Shown piece after piece: positions 11,691-23,003 of a DNA stretch of 64,000 nt (position 1 is its first letter; every line of letters starts with the position of its first letter). This DNA is from Bemisia tabaci (Eukaryota > Arthropoda > Insecta > Hemiptera > Aleyrodidae). The stretch is from contig NC_092793.1 of the NCBI RefSeq assembly GCF_918797505.1, positions 88,176,411-88,240,410 on the forward strand, read 5' to 3'. The notes under the pieces were generated by a model, which saw only the letters and a program-made list of their open reading frames with translations, ran no database searches and was not told where the DNA came from. Made by a program: the position numbers and the translations under genes.

Positions 11691-13023
11691 AACTTTAGAA
11701 ATGCCCAGAAAGTTGAGTAAAACAGCAAAAACATAATTTTGAATTTTTTTCTCAAATCTTGGTTAAACACACAGCCGTACCGGTTGAACACCAAAATAAA
11801 TTTTACGGATAAAGTAAGACGTTAGCTTTCATATTTGGAACATAACAAATTTCTCAACTATAAAGAATCCTAGTTCCCCCTAAGAGTCTATCCTTTTTTG
11901 GTACAAAAGCGAGGGAGGGATCTTAAACTATCCTTGAAACAATTTAAATGATTTTTCAGAAACTAACAGTTTCCTTCGCTAACGTATTTCTTTTTTTAAA
12001 TAGGAAATATTTGATAAATAAGTAGCTCCAATTGGTCTAATTGACGAATACTATTTTCTTTAAAAATAAAAACAAATTCTGTTTGAAAAAACAAGCATTT
12101 TTGACATTTTGTCGGTCGAAAGAAATTTCATGGGGAAAAAAGAAATTTCACGAAATTTCATTCGATGAAATTTCTTTTAGCAACTCTGTGCGAGAACCAC
12201 GAAGACAGAAGAACGTAAACAAAAACACATGTAGACCACATGTACTGGTGGATTTCGCATCCATCAAGAATAAACAGGACTCAACAAATGCATCTACTCG
12301 CCCAAAAAGTAGGATTGAATCCTACTTTGAATTCAATCGCGGCGATTGGAGAAATTCCGAGAATTTCACTCGCCCGTTGCGGCGATTGACCGAATACACC
12401 TGCGTTTAAACGCCGCGATTGCAATCGCGGCGATTAATCGCCGTGTGTATCTAGGCCTTTAGAGTGTTACAGTTGGCTATTGCCGCCATTTTCATTTCTG
12501 AATGTAAACAATACCCGCCAGCTCCAGCTCAAGAGCTCCAGGTCGCTGTTCTTCTTCTTCGTCACGAAATCTGCGAGAGTGTCCTTTCTATAGGCGTAGC
12601 CTTATTATTCTATGCTCCCTAGGTCTCCGGCTCTGGCTACCCCCTCCACTTGACTCGGAACCGGTCAAGCCTCGCCCTGCGCATGCGCAGAAGGGATACT
12701 ACCCCTCTGCCCTCTCGCTGGGGGGTGCTCCACCGCTGCCCAGTCCCGTGACGTATGGGTTTTTGTCAGCGCCCTCGACTTGGGTGCCAGGTCCCTGGGC
12801 CACTCTCACAATCAGATTACCTGGCGCGGCGGCGCGTAAAATAGATGTACAAATGGCAACAGCTTATTTTCGCCGGCTCCGAAAACTCTGATCGCTATCG
12901 ACAAGAGCGCTCATATCGTAACTTTTTCTTAACGGAACTGTTTCGGTGGCTTACCGACAACCGATTGAACAGCCCTAGGTTTGTGCAGAGACAAGAGACC
13001 CTCCACTAGTATCTTGGTCATTG

Positions 13024-14281
13024 CAGAGAGTATACAGGGTGAGCGAAAAGTCCCCGACCCCCCCTCTAACTTTTGAACGAATTGAGCTAGGGAAACGAAA
13101 CTTTGGGGATGTTCCTATCTCAAAGGGGACCATCTTTTGGGGGGGGGGGGTCAAAATTTTGGTCCCCCCCTCAGGGGGGGACGGGGGCCCCCCAACTTTT
13201 TTTTTTCAAATGGCAACCCCTATCTTGTGATACCTCATTCGAAAGAGCATAAAAAACTAAAAATTTTGGCGCAAACCGCAGATCAATATCTTAATTTTTG
13301 ACCGAGTTATGATAGGTCAAAGGTCAACTTTGACCTATTTTCAAAAAATCGGTCAAATTTAATTACCTTAAATATCATTTTTTTTAACTTTTCCCGAAAT
13401 TTGGGGACTTGCCAACGTAATGTTGAACTGATTTTGACCTTACTGAGATAATGTGGCGGCAAATCCAGGGGAAATTGGCTTATTTCGCGGGAAAATTGAA
13501 TGACCTTTGAATTGACGTATTTGGGGGTCCGAGCCCCCCCTTAAAATTAAATCGAAGTGATTTTTGCAATTTTTACTTAAAAGCGGACACAATTTGGTAA
13601 ATTTTCCCGTTTTATTTTTTCCTTTACGATAATTTGAACCGGAGTTATGATTTTTTGAAAATAGGTCAAAGTTGACCTTTGACCTATCATAACTCGGTCA
13701 AAAATTAAGATATTGATCTGCGGTTTGCGCCAAAATCTTTAATTTTTTATGCTCTTTCGAATGAGGTATCACAAGATAGGGGTTGCCATTTGAAAAAAAA
13801 AAGTTGGGGGGCCCCCGTCCCCCCCTGAGGGGGGGACCAAAATTTTGACCCCCCCAAAAGATGGTCCCCTTTGAGGTAGGAACATCCCCAAAGTTTCGTT
13901 TCCCTAGCTCAATTCGTTCAAAAGTTAGAGGGGGGGTCGGGGACTTTTCGCTCACCCTGTAGAAAGTTAGAGGCCCGACTCAATGCTAGGTAATTGAAAC
14001 AAAAGCGCTCGCAGCGCGCTCGCTGGCGACGTACGCAACTACTATTTTCTATTGTTTTCCAGTGACTAGCGGCCGGGTATGTTGCTGCCGGACCACCTCC
14101 ACGTAGGCAATATTTTATACATCGTCCGTCCGCAACTCTCGCTTAGCCAATCAGCGCAGTGGTATGGGATTCCGCTCGCCGCGCACTCTCGCGCCAACGT
14201 ACGCAACTGCTTGCTCACGGCTCCAACTTCTGTTTCAATTCTTCCCTATCCAGTCGGGCCTCTAACCTTCCATACTCTCTG
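13024..14281. mobile_element. hAT-like element, CAGAGAGTA termini
   Basis: Ends CAGAGAGTA...TACTCTCTG are flanked by a perfect 8-bp duplication GGTCATTG (13016-13023, 14282-14289). It is itself interrupted by the palindrome 13035-13960. The remaining body (13963-14281) matches, in reverse, part of 33000-33564. No transposase is present. Confidence 0.85.
13035..13960. mobile_element. Palindromic mariner-like element, family B
   Basis: Long inverted arms begin CAGGGTGAGCGAAAAGTCCC, with the same peptide frames read in from both ends. TA lies on each side (13033-13034, 13961-13962). The uninterrupted host sequence around the TA is visible in the related copy near 33560. The arms include poly-G/C runs, and no transposase gene is seen. 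Confidence 0.9.
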
Positions 14282-15003
14282 GGTCATTGTGGAAGCTTTT
14301 ACTTTCGGGACTTCAGCATTCTACTGTTGACTTACCTACATGGTTGATGTTTAACAACGTGTTGGCAGTTTCGTTTTGCAAACAAGTCGAAAATGGCCGA
14401 AGTTTGCGAAACTTGTTTGGCTCATGACGTCACCCGAAGCTCATCATTGACCATGTAGGTAGGTCAACAGCCGAAATTGAGGTGATGACTGTTGCTCCCT
14501 AATAAGTGTCCATAAGGAACTGTTGAGTCCCCGAAAGTACGATCTTCCACCTGTCGCTAGGAGGCCAGTGGAGGGTCTCTCGTCTCTTGCGTCTAGCCCA
14601 CGTACAAACTGGGGCTCTCAAACTGGCACTAATTCTTCTATTTCTCAGCCATTTCTGCACGGAATGCCTTGAAAATTTCAATATCTGATCTGTGATGTAT
14701 CCCAAACACATCGGTTACCCTCAAAGATCAGCGGCCCTACGATCTTTGAAAGGCAACAGTCAACAGTTCCATCGATGAGCCTCTTAGAGGCCCCTAGTTT
14801 GTAGGTGGGCTTGACGCTTAAGGGTTTGTGGCTGGGTGCTTGTGTGAGTGTGTAAATGAGCGCGGGAATCCATGGCGGCAAACGGAAATTTGATTTGAAC
14901 TTGTCCTCTTGATTTTTCAACATTTCTTCCTCGAAAAGTATTTTAAATGCCTAAAACGAATATATTAAGAAAGTTTCGACTGCGTCCTATTATAATACAC
15001 CTA

Positions 15004-16016
15004 CGAGGGGCGTTCAATAAGTAAGTATCCCCCCTCTCTAAAATCCATAAGAATGGACCAATTTTAAAAAACTTGGGCTCAAAATCTTCCTTAGGATATT
15101 TTGAGTTCAACAAAACAAACCGCAACAAAATCGGACTATGTGCGGCCGAACGCGAGCCGTTTGAACGCGCCGAGGTGCTCGACGCTCCCGCCGAATCTGC
15201 GAGGATTTGAAGTCCGCTACAGGAGAAGAGCTTCTCTGCCAAAGCCTCAGTCGTTCATCACTGACGATCGAAAAATCAAAGAAATTTTTGTAGAATAAGG
15301 GGCTTCCCTCACTTCTCCACATAACCAGCTCGATCCAAGCAAGTCTGATACTGAGACTAAGACTAAGAGAACAGCTTTTGGATGCCTCGCGCGTGGAAGT
15401 CTTTCACTGACCGCGGATGAAAGAGTGGACGGCTTGTTTGACCTCTTCCACTGATTCAAAATTAACTCCTCCGAGTTCAGATTTCAGGAACGGGAATAAA
15501 TGGTGGTCAGGTTTGCCATTTATTATCGTATCTGAAATCTGAACTCGGAGGAGTTAATTTTGAATCAGTGGAAGAGGTCAAACAAGCCGTCCACTCTTTC
15601 ATCCGCGGTCAGTGAAAGACTTCCACGCGCGAGGCATCCAAAAGCTGTTCTCTTAGTCTTAGTCTCAGTATCAGACTTGCTTGGATCGAGCTGGTTATGT
15701 GGAGAAGTGAGGGAAGCCCCTTATTCTACAAAAATTTCTTTGATTTTTCGATCGTCAGTGATGAACGACTGAGGCTTTGGCAGAGAAGCTCTTCTCCTGT
15801 AGCGGACTTCAAATCCTCGCAGATTCGGCGGGAGCGTCGAGCACCTCGGCGCGTTCAAACGGCTCGCGTTCGGCCGCACATAGTCCGATTTTGTTGCGGT
15901 TTGTTTTGTTGAACTCAAAATATCCTAAGGAAGATTTTGAGCCCAAGTTTTTTTAAAATTGGTCCATTCTTATGGATTTTAGAGAGGGGGGATACTTACT
16001 TATTGAACGCCCCTCG
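15004..16016. mobile_element. Near-perfect palindromic mariner-like element, family C
   Basis: Arms of about 480 bp are essentially identical inverted copies: open frames at 15101-15298 and 15247-15459 are reproduced exactly at 15721-15918 and 15560-15772. A roughly 50-bp loop lies near 15485-15535. The ends read CGAGGGGCGTTCAATAAGTA and are flanked by TA (15002-15003, 16017-16018). The empty target (one TA) is seen in the related repeat at 34676-34677. The open frames are by-products, not genes. Confidence 0.95.
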
Positions 16017-16364
16017 TACTTTTGCTCCGTAACAGGCAGTAATCTCAGATAAAGTTAGTTTTTCTTCTGCTCATGGTGGGTCCGCAGGTTCAAACAGGCT
16101 GTTACAGTTCTAGATGACCGTTACTCCCAAATGAAATTAATCGGTCGACGGCGGACCAAAGCTAACCTAAAGTTAAAAAAATATGAGTGGGTAAGTGAAT
16201 TTGGGCAAAAATCAACCGAGAATACTTTGTTTCCGCAATTTTATTTAGTTCCCGCCCTACATTTGAATTTCAAACTTGTCCCGATTTCGCCGCCAATCCT
16301 CTAGCCAATAGTGGAGGTGGATGAAAAGAAGCTTCATTTTTTGCTTTTAGCCCTCCGTCTTTAT

Positions 16365-16801
16365 TAGAGTCCCTTTATACCCAGAGTTAAGACAACTCGA
16401 TTATCAGCTGACTGGCAGCCGGCCTTGGCTGGGCATGGAGGCCGAAACGAGTGCACCCAAACGAACGATATTGAGGGATAAGGATCAGGAATCCTGCGAT
16501 GTCTGTCATCCGAAAACAACAACATCAACAAAATTGGTAGATTAAAAAGAAAATGAGATTGGTTTGTGAATAACTTCTCAATCTATTTTCATTTGGGACC
16601 GATGGAAATAACAATTTACTCTTGATAAACCACAATTAGGTAATATTTTCATTATTCTTGTTCACATTCGAGGTACCGCCATCTTGGTGCACTCGTTTCG
16701 GCCTCCATGAGCGAGAACCAATCAGAATTGGATCTATTTTTAGGCCACTTTCAGCCCAACCAAAAGTGAGTTGTCTTAACTCTGGGTATAAAGGGACTCT
16801 A
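16365..16801. mobile_element. hAT-type MITE, family 1 copy 2
   Basis: Same family as 366-800. It is flanked by a perfect 8-bp duplication GTCTTTAT (16357-16364, 16802-16809). A related repeat without the insertion is present at 34898-34905, a true empty site. No coding sequence. Confidence 0.95.
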
Positions 16802-16809
16802 GTCTTTAT

Positions 16810-17570
16810 GTCTTTGGGTTAAGTCGATTATTGAAAAATAACATATAAGGCGGCTGAATTCTTGAAAAATAAGTGTATTTTTGGCAGTGTTGTTTAACGT
16901 TTTCTGAGATTTTCGCTGAGGTAAGCAAAGCCCGCCATCTTCTCAGTAAAATCGCTCAGCGCTCAGCCTGGTTCCCAGTTCCCAGGGCGCTTACCAGTTT
17001 TGCTGAGAAGATGGGGGCCTTTGTTTAGGTACTAACAAAGATGCGTTCTCTGGAGGCATCAGAGGAAATACGTTGTTGTTGCTGATTTTTCATGAATTGC
17101 CCGATGACCAACTTTCGTCATGTGACTGTCATGGCGGCTCAGGTTTTGTTTTCGTTTACTTCAGGAGCGTGTTATGGTTTACGTCATTTTAGGTATTGTT
17201 CTCGGAGATACTCAACCTTGAGGGTCACTAGGTCAAATTTAAAAAGAATCTACATTTTATTTAAATTAAAAGGCGAGTTACGAGACATGATAAATGATGG
17301 CGGGATTGCGGGAATGCGAATACTTAAGACATTGAGGTTATCTCAACGCTCAGCGGCCTTGCCCATCACCTTTGAAAGGTGTTGGGCGATTGCGTTGGCC
17401 GATGGCCCGCCATGACAGTCATCGGGCAATAAGCGAGAAGTCAGCAAGTCTTCAAGAACGATCGTCAAACTGTCAACGGTACCCATCGGGTAAGCTACAA
17501 ATGACCTGATGCCTCCAGAGAGCGCATCTAAGTTTGCACATTGACATACTGTATTGTCTTATCACAGAAT
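16810..17570. other. Repeat mosaic, no gene recognised
   Basis: Contains 'gccatcttctcagtaaaatcgctcag' type segments that recur near 19280 and 32400. A direct echo of 'ctggaggcatcagag' also appears (17051 and, inverted, 17508). A 107-codon frame at 17092-17415 has no recognisable domain and is judged chance. Confidence 0.5.
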
Positions 17571-17576
17571 AATATA

Positions 17577-17834
17577 TCGACGGTGTATGTCGGCAATCAC
17601 ATAACTCGTTTGCGGTGTCTGAAAATCTCCGCCTCTATGTTATTTTTTTTAGAGGAGAACGCAAATTGACATGATTCCTTAAAGTTTTTGCAGAATTTTC
17701 TTCGCATAGAGAAGAAAAATCACTGCAGTTTTAAAGAATAGCCGTTAAGTAGTTTTTCTTTTAAAAAATAAAGTATGATAAGAAGTCTGCGACGTCGCAA
17801 ATCGAGTTATGTGATTGCCGACTTACACCGTCGA
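17577..17834. mobile_element. Short TIR element (MITE) with TATA duplication
   Basis: Inverted ends of about 33 bp start TCGACGGTGTATGTCGGCAA and close at 17834, flanked by TATA on both sides (17573-17576, 17835-17838). It is 258 bp and non-coding. The superfamily is uncertain. Confidence 0.75.
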
Positions 17835-17854
17835 TATAGGTCTCACCAACAGAA

Positions 17855-18109
17855 TGCCGCAATCAGACGCTGAATTTAGCACCTGAATGTGGAAGTCAAC
17901 AGTCATCGCCCAACGGCTGAAATTTAGCAAATTCGAGTTATTTTCATCCAGATGTGTATCAAATCTACTCGAATAGTTCAGACAGATTCAAAATTGGTCC
18001 GATGGTTGCTGAAAATCGTTGCTGAATTTTGCGCAAATTCAGGCATCGGGCCGATGACTTCCACATTCAAGCCACATTCAGCTCCCTTATTCAGCGTGTG
18101 ATTGCGGTG
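17855..18109. mobile_element. Harbinger-like MITE copy 1
   Basis: Ends TGCCGCAATCAGACGCTGAA and its inverse are flanked by the 3-bp duplication GAA. The body is nearly identical to 25296-25560. The 3-bp duplication suggests PIF/Harbinger. Confidence 0.75.
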
Positions 18110-18146
18110 GAAGGCTCACTCCCAGCGTATCTCGGTCGAAGAAAAA

Positions 18147-18461
18147 CATAGAGTACATAGAGTCGTAATGTAAATGGGAGAGCTGGCGCCATGTTCTGCT
18201 CGACGAATTCCGAGCCCGGTGTGCGCCGAGTTCGGGTCGCTTTTTCGATCCAAAATGGCGGTGTGGAATACGTGGAAATTCCTATCTCCGTTGTTGTTGT
18301 TGTTGTCATCGGATGGCCGGGTACCCGTATATCGCAAACAATCGATTATGTATCGAAAAAGTAACCCGGCTTCACACAGGAGTCTCGGAATTCGGGACAT
18401 GGAAAATGCTTAAAAGTGGCGCCAGCTCTCCCAATTACATCACGACTCTATGTACTCTATG
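18147..18461. mobile_element. hAT-type MITE, family 2 (CATAGAGTAC ends)
   Basis: Ends of about 45 bp begin CATAGAGTACATAGAGTCGT. A perfect 8-bp duplication AAGAAAAA lies at 18139-18146 and 18462-18469. A relative with similar ends is 33587-34503. Frames inside are chance. Confidence 0.85.
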
Positions 18462-18738
18462 AAGAAAAAGAACACACCTAGAAAGCATTGTTTACATTTT
18501 GCCTTTAGTCCGGAGCCCGGACGACCTTCAACGCTGTCGGTTTGTTTGGCGAAACGCGCTCCTTCCTACCTCCATTTTCTACCTGAACGCATTCACGTGG
18601 CAACGTTGCAGAGCCGCTGGAAAGTACAAAACGCGATACATTGGAGTAAACGGGAGTGAGCCTTCTGTTGGTGAAGCCTATATATTCTGTGGTATTATAT
18701 ATGTACGTCAATGAGATTGCATCATCGCTAAGTGGATC

Positions 18739-19102
18739 ACTAGAGTACCTATATTGAGAGAGAAATGGCGGTGCTTTGTTTTGGTTTTTGTGGATGGGAG
18801 GGGGGTCATTGCCAACTTTTGACGGTTATCACCAACCGCACTTGCTGCCAACCTTACTACATCCAAGATAATTTTTTTCAAAAATTGCACACGATCAGCC
18901 TTAAAAATATGTAAAGATGTCGCAATAGCGCATTTGAGTAAATTTCTCGTAACGATGAGCAAAGAAAACTACATTTTGAGTCATTTTGCATTACATTAAT
19001 TTATGGCGTCCGCCATTTTCGGGTCCTAAGGGCTCCATTCAGCCTAAGATGGCTGAGCCAATCAGAGGTGGTAACCCCAGTGGCTCTCTCGATGGTACTC
19101 TG
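18739..19102. mobile_element. hAT-type MITE, family 3 copy 1
   Basis: Ends TAGAGTACCTATATTGAGAG and its inverse. The 8-bp flanks TGGATCAC (18731-18738) and CGGATCAC (19103-19110) agree at 7 of 8 positions. The body matches 34930-35294 closely. Confidence 0.8.
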
Positions 19103-19401
19103 CGGATCACGGCGGACTGACGTCATTTCGCCAACGAATTACAGATGCGTTGTTAAAGTTAGAAATTGAAGTCAGCTAAATGACGTCAGTCCGCCACTCT
19201 CAGTTATCCCATGAAAGTAATAGTCTATTTCTTTCATGGTTATCCGCTCAGCGATGATGCAAACTTGTTAGTAAACAAAGGCCGCCATATTCTCAGCCAG
19301 AGACAATTCTCAGCAAACTGGTAAGCGCCCTGGCATGAGATGCGTTGTTAAAGTCCACAACTGCCCAACGAAAATTACCCGCTGTGCGTTGAGCTCAACG
19401 A

Positions 19402-19740
19402 AAGCTATAGGTGCGTTGTTAAATTACTTTTACTGCCCAACAAAAATGGCCGAATCTCAGCAGGATTGACGTCATCTCAACGACGACGTCAGCTCAACAG
19501 ACGGGAGAAAATCGAGGTGTCGTTGTTGAATTCCCGTCGGATTCTGCGGATTTGGAGGTTAAGTTTCATTGAAATTTAAGATTTTTAACATTTAAAAATC
19601 TAATTAACACCCACATCATTCCGAAATTGACGCAATAAACGATTATAAGCAATTGAAAGTCAGTCTGGTGACGAACATGTGGCGAAGAAGTGCGAAAAAA
19701 TGGCGGTTATGGATGTAAAAAATAACATAACAACAATCCA
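19402..19740 (+). repeat. Interspersed repeat R1 copy 1
   Basis: About 340 bp from 'aggtgcgttgttaaatta' through 'gaaaaaatggcggttatg'. It matches 42991-43310 directly and 32098-32372 in reverse at high identity. It is non-coding, and its boundaries blend into other repeats, so its class is unknown. Confidence 0.8.
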
Positions 19741-20640
19741 GCAAACTCGGCAGCGGTCCACAGCAGCCAAAAACCTCGCTGAGCTGTTGGGCAGTTTGCT
19801 GAGCAGCCATCTTGGAAAACGGATAAATCCCAAAGATATTGAATAGAGTAGGTAGACCTTGCACTCCTTATCTCCACCGTGTCAGCTGAGCGAGGCAACT
19901 TCGGCGGGACTCCGTAATGGGCGGGCGGGGTGGGAGCTCGCGACTGAGCCCCACGCAGCATGAGCCGGCGCACTATGGTCCAATAACCCGATTTAAGCGG
20001 CAATAAATCGAAAAAATGAAGTTTGGAAAAAGTTCGATTTCAAGACGTAGATCGATAGTACATACTGTAAAGAAGACTCCTGTAAAATGTCATCTCGATT
20101 GAAACACTCATAAAGATGTGACAAGCCTGGGAAGTGCGGCGCGCGGAGCACTTTTGAGTACGCTTTCAGTTACCGAGCGGCAGTGCTGTGTTTAAGGGCT
20201 TGTTTCCGTTGTTTCACCGTAACTGAAAGTGTTTGGGTACTTGATTCACAAAATATAAGGCAATTTTAAGATGTTTCAAGCTTAAACTATTCTTTTTTAT
20301 CATGTCTAATGCTCTAGATTAACCCTTAGACATAGTCAGTTTCTTCAATAAAATCGCAAAAGTAGGGCCCAAAAATTTACTTTGCACCTCTGAGCACCTC
20401 GTAATTTTACTCAGAAATTATTGTCATGACTCTAGACTACCTTTTAGTATGAGTGGTAGATCAATCATCCACAATCGCCTCAAGTTATTTCTCATGAAAA
20501 ATGACGTTTTCGCGTTTCTTTGCAGTCACTACAACTATTAGCTACCATATGCCATTCACCATGCATTTTATCATGTTCCACTCTCATATTCTATCAAAAC
20601 AGACGCCCTAGAGCCTAAATTTACCCAGGCAGAATAATAC

Positions 20641-21047
20641 GAGTTGATGGGGCTAATCGGGAGGAATTGAAACTTATGCTCAAGAACAGTGAAGAATCGC
20701 CTCGGGAGGTCACTTTAAAGGTCCCGTAAAAGTTTTTTTTTAACGTTTTACCATGTTTCAAACATATAATCTATTAGAATGGATACATGTTGGCTCAAGT
20801 TTAGCTTGGCAGATGAAAACGCGTTCGAACGGTTGATCGGTGGGACTTGAAAGTAAGGCTCCCAAGCAATGAAATCGTCTTGGGAAGCTACTTTGAGGTC
20901 CCGCAAAAGTATTTTTTTGACGTTTACCCATGTATCAAACATATAGTCTATCAAAATGGATATATTTAAGCTTAAGTTCAGCTTGGCAGACGAAAACAAG
21001 TTCAAACGGCTGATCGGTGGAACTTGAAAGTAGGCCTCCGGAGCCAT
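20641..21047. repeat. Tandem repeat, about 177-bp unit, 2.3 copies
   Basis: The motif 'gatcggtgggacttgaaag' recurs at about 20657 (diverged), 20836 and 21012. The reverse-strand frame across it reads the same peptide twice, which is a repeat artefact and not a gene. Confidence 0.75.
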
Positions 21048-21177
21048 GAAACTTTGAAGTATTATCCTGAGCTGTCTTTTTCAAGTTCCCTTGACAGAAC
21101 TTCGACGAACTTCTACTTGTAGCTTCTTATAGTCCATCCAATGTGAAATTTAATTTTTAAACTTTTAAAAAAAAATT

Positions 21178-21247
21178 CTTCCGAGGATCGAACCCGCGAC
21201 CTCAGGCAAAAGGGCGAGTCACGGTGTTCACTACACCATCGCGGAAC
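21178..21247 (-). other. tRNA-like sequence (probable SINE head or tRNA pseudogene)
   Basis: On the minus strand it starts GGTTCCGCGATGGTGTAGTG (A-box region) and has B-box GGTTCGATCC, with 5-bp acceptor pairing TTCCG/CGGAA. The anticodon arm pairs poorly. It is followed on the minus strand by an A-rich tail at about 21166-21174 (T/A on plus), as in a SINE. Confidence 0.5.
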
Positions 21248-22018
21248 CATAGATTTTGTCTCTCAATTTAAGGTTTTTGAACAAAATATTACCACAGTTA
21301 TAGAAAAGTATAAAAATGTTAAAAATTGATTTTTTCTGCAAAATGTTAGCATATTTGCACTCAGCAAACCCATAAAACCCCTGAAATCTCATGTTGCAAG
21401 GTATAAACATACATATCTGATTTAATGCCGCTTAAATCGGGCTATGGGACCATAGTGCGGCGTTGCGCGTACTTGGAAAAATTAGTTGCGCGCTCGGATT
21501 TTCGCGAATTACTCTTTTCCACTTCATTTTTCGGCAAAATTTACAAGGACTACATGTTAATAGCATGAAATTTACTATTACTCTGAACAATTTTCGTTTC
21601 TCTACAGTCATTACTGTCTGGAAAAAAACGCTTCATAATTGAAAATATGAGGAAAGTGACCTGCGTATCAGACGGATGTTCTTATAATGCGTGCAGCTTG
21701 CTAAGATGACGGCGTGGATAAGAAGTAATTTTGTAAAAGGTACAAAAAGGATTTAAAATGAGGTCAATCATATAAATCAAGGGTAAAAACGAGGAATAAT
21801 GTTATGCTTTAAACATAAAAAGGCATATAAAAGTTACGAGAGAGTTACTTAAAGCTATTGTCCATCTTGATCTGAGAGTAAGATTTGATGGAAAGCTGAA
21901 AAAGAGGGGCAACGATTTCGGCAGTTTCAAAGTACCGAGATGTAAGATTATTCCACTGAAAAAGATAATGTTCAAGCATTAGTATCAAACTAATTTGCGA
22001 GTCGCGACTTAATGTTAT

Positions 22019-23003
22019 TAGGGGAGACCGGGGTTTTGTTGGCCACGGGGCTATGATAACCGTCGTGAGAATTTTGTAGGGGAAAATGTCAATTTGATGT
22101 TTTGATGAGAAAAAAGGTTGGCAGCTATGTAGACTAACAATTTAAAATATCAACATCGATGGTGTCCCCCTCTGTTATGCTCTGTGCTGTAACTTTCTTG
22201 TTTACCTTCGAAAATAGCCCGAAAATGCGATTTTTTTAATTTTGAATTTTGTTTGCTGGGGCGAGTATTTATTTTGTATCTTATTAATCTTTGTTTCTAT
22301 ATGAAGTAGACCCCTTTCCTTTGATTTTAATGTATGGATTTATAGTTTTTGACTCCTTGTTTCTTAGTTGGATGACTTTGATTCGAGGTAACCTCAATCG
22401 GGGCTATGTGGACCATTTTTCTGGGGCTATGTTGACCTACTATGAAGACATACATTTTATATTTTTTTTTTTTTTTTTTTTCGTAAGGTTTCAAACCCAT
22501 TTGCTTTGAGTTTAAAACGGTCCTATTTAGTGGAGAAGTAGATCTTCATATTATTTTTTTAAGTTGCTTTTCACGCTAACTCACTTATTAAATTTGATAC
22601 TGTTCTTTAAAAAAAAATTGTTTATTTTTAAATTTTCAGCTCCAAAGGTATTGAGTTTTTTAAACATTACGAAAGACAAGTGTAAGGGCAATACTAAGCT
22701 ATTTTAAGTGCAATTACAATCAACTGAACAAGGTTAACATAGTTTCCATACAGGTGGCTCACTTAGCCCCGGGTGTGGCCAATATAGCCCCAAGCAGGGG
22801 CTATGTTGACCAAAATGGATTTTCTTTTAAAAACGCAGGAAACTCACAAAATTAAAGTATTTTGTACAGTGTTTTCAGTTGATTTTAATTTTACACTATA
22901 TGCTCAAGGATTAGAGCATTAAAAAATGGCATTCTATTTTTCTATTTCTTCAGACCCAAGTTTACAAAATATCTGCAGGTCAACATAGCCCCAATCTCCC
23001 CTA
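22019..23003. mobile_element. TIR element with internal GGGGCTATGTTGACC motifs
   Basis: Short inverted ends TAGGGGAGACCGGGG and CCCCAATCTCCCCTA delimit 985 bp. The motif GGGGCTATGTTGACC or a close variant recurs at 22047, 22400, 22423 and 22797, and inverted at 22978. A poly-T run lies at about 22458-22481. No gene. The superfamily is unknown; the TA edges suggest Tc1/mariner. Confidence 0.6.

Larger units (their letters stand above)
3579..12458. mobile_element. 8.9-kb Harbinger-like TIR element nested inside
   Basis: Inverted ends of at least 35 bp begin AGGCCTAGATACACACGGCG and are flanked by the 3-bp duplication TTA (3576-3578, 12459-12461), typical of PIF/Harbinger. Subterminal DNA is built from copies of CGGCGATTAATCGCCG. 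No PIF transposase or Myb-like gene was recognised, so the element is non-autonomous. It contains the minisatellite, the Helitron and a tRNA-like SINE. Confidence 0.75.
3227..12614. mobile_element. 9.4-kb TIR element inserted in the solo LTR (hAT-like)
   Basis: The ends are about 40-bp imperfect inverted repeats starting CATAGAATAATAA. They are flanked by a perfect 8-bp duplication CTCCCTAG (3219-3226, 12615-12622). The uninterrupted target is visible in the other LTR near 47750, which proves the insertion. The 8-bp duplication and CA-start ends suggest hAT, but no hAT transposase was recognised inside. Most of the interior is occupied by the Harbinger-like element at 3579-12458. Confidence 0.85.
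2765..12810 (-). mobile_element. Solo LTR, split by a 9.4-kb insertion
   Basis: Bases 2765-3218 plus 12623-12810 match, in inverse orientation, the LTR at 47569-48144. The LTR ends are TGTGAG...CTCACA, flanked by the 4-bp duplication ATCA (2761-2764 and 12811-12814). There is no internal retrotransposon DNA, so this is a solo LTR left by LTR-LTR recombination. The interruption is the element at 3227-12614. Confidence 0.85.
12986..14595. mobile_element. hAT-like repeat, interrupted (family of 32444-32781)
   Basis: Left end CAGAGACAAGAGACCCTCCA at 12986 and an inverted counterpart near 14568-14590 match the intact copy at 32444-32781. Between them sits a younger element (13024-14281) with its own duplications. 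The outer right end is altered, so the exact boundary and target duplication of this copy are unclear. Confidence 0.65.
19971..21457. mobile_element. Transib-like non-autonomous element
   Basis: Inverted ends of about 38 bp start CACTATGGTCCAATAACCCG. They are flanked by the 5-bp duplication CGGCG (19966-19970, 21458-21462). A CACTATG-like terminus plus a GC-rich 5-bp duplication is the Transib signature, the superfamily related to RAG1. No transposase frame is present. The interior holds a 177-bp tandem repeat and a tRNA-like segment. Confidence 0.75.

Noticed and set aside
15101..15918. Four identical paired open frames
   Set aside because: They are the same sequence read from two arms of a palindrome and have no recognisable domain.
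17092..17415. 107-codon plus-strand frame
   Set aside because: Lies in a repeat mosaic with inverted echoes; no recognisable motif.
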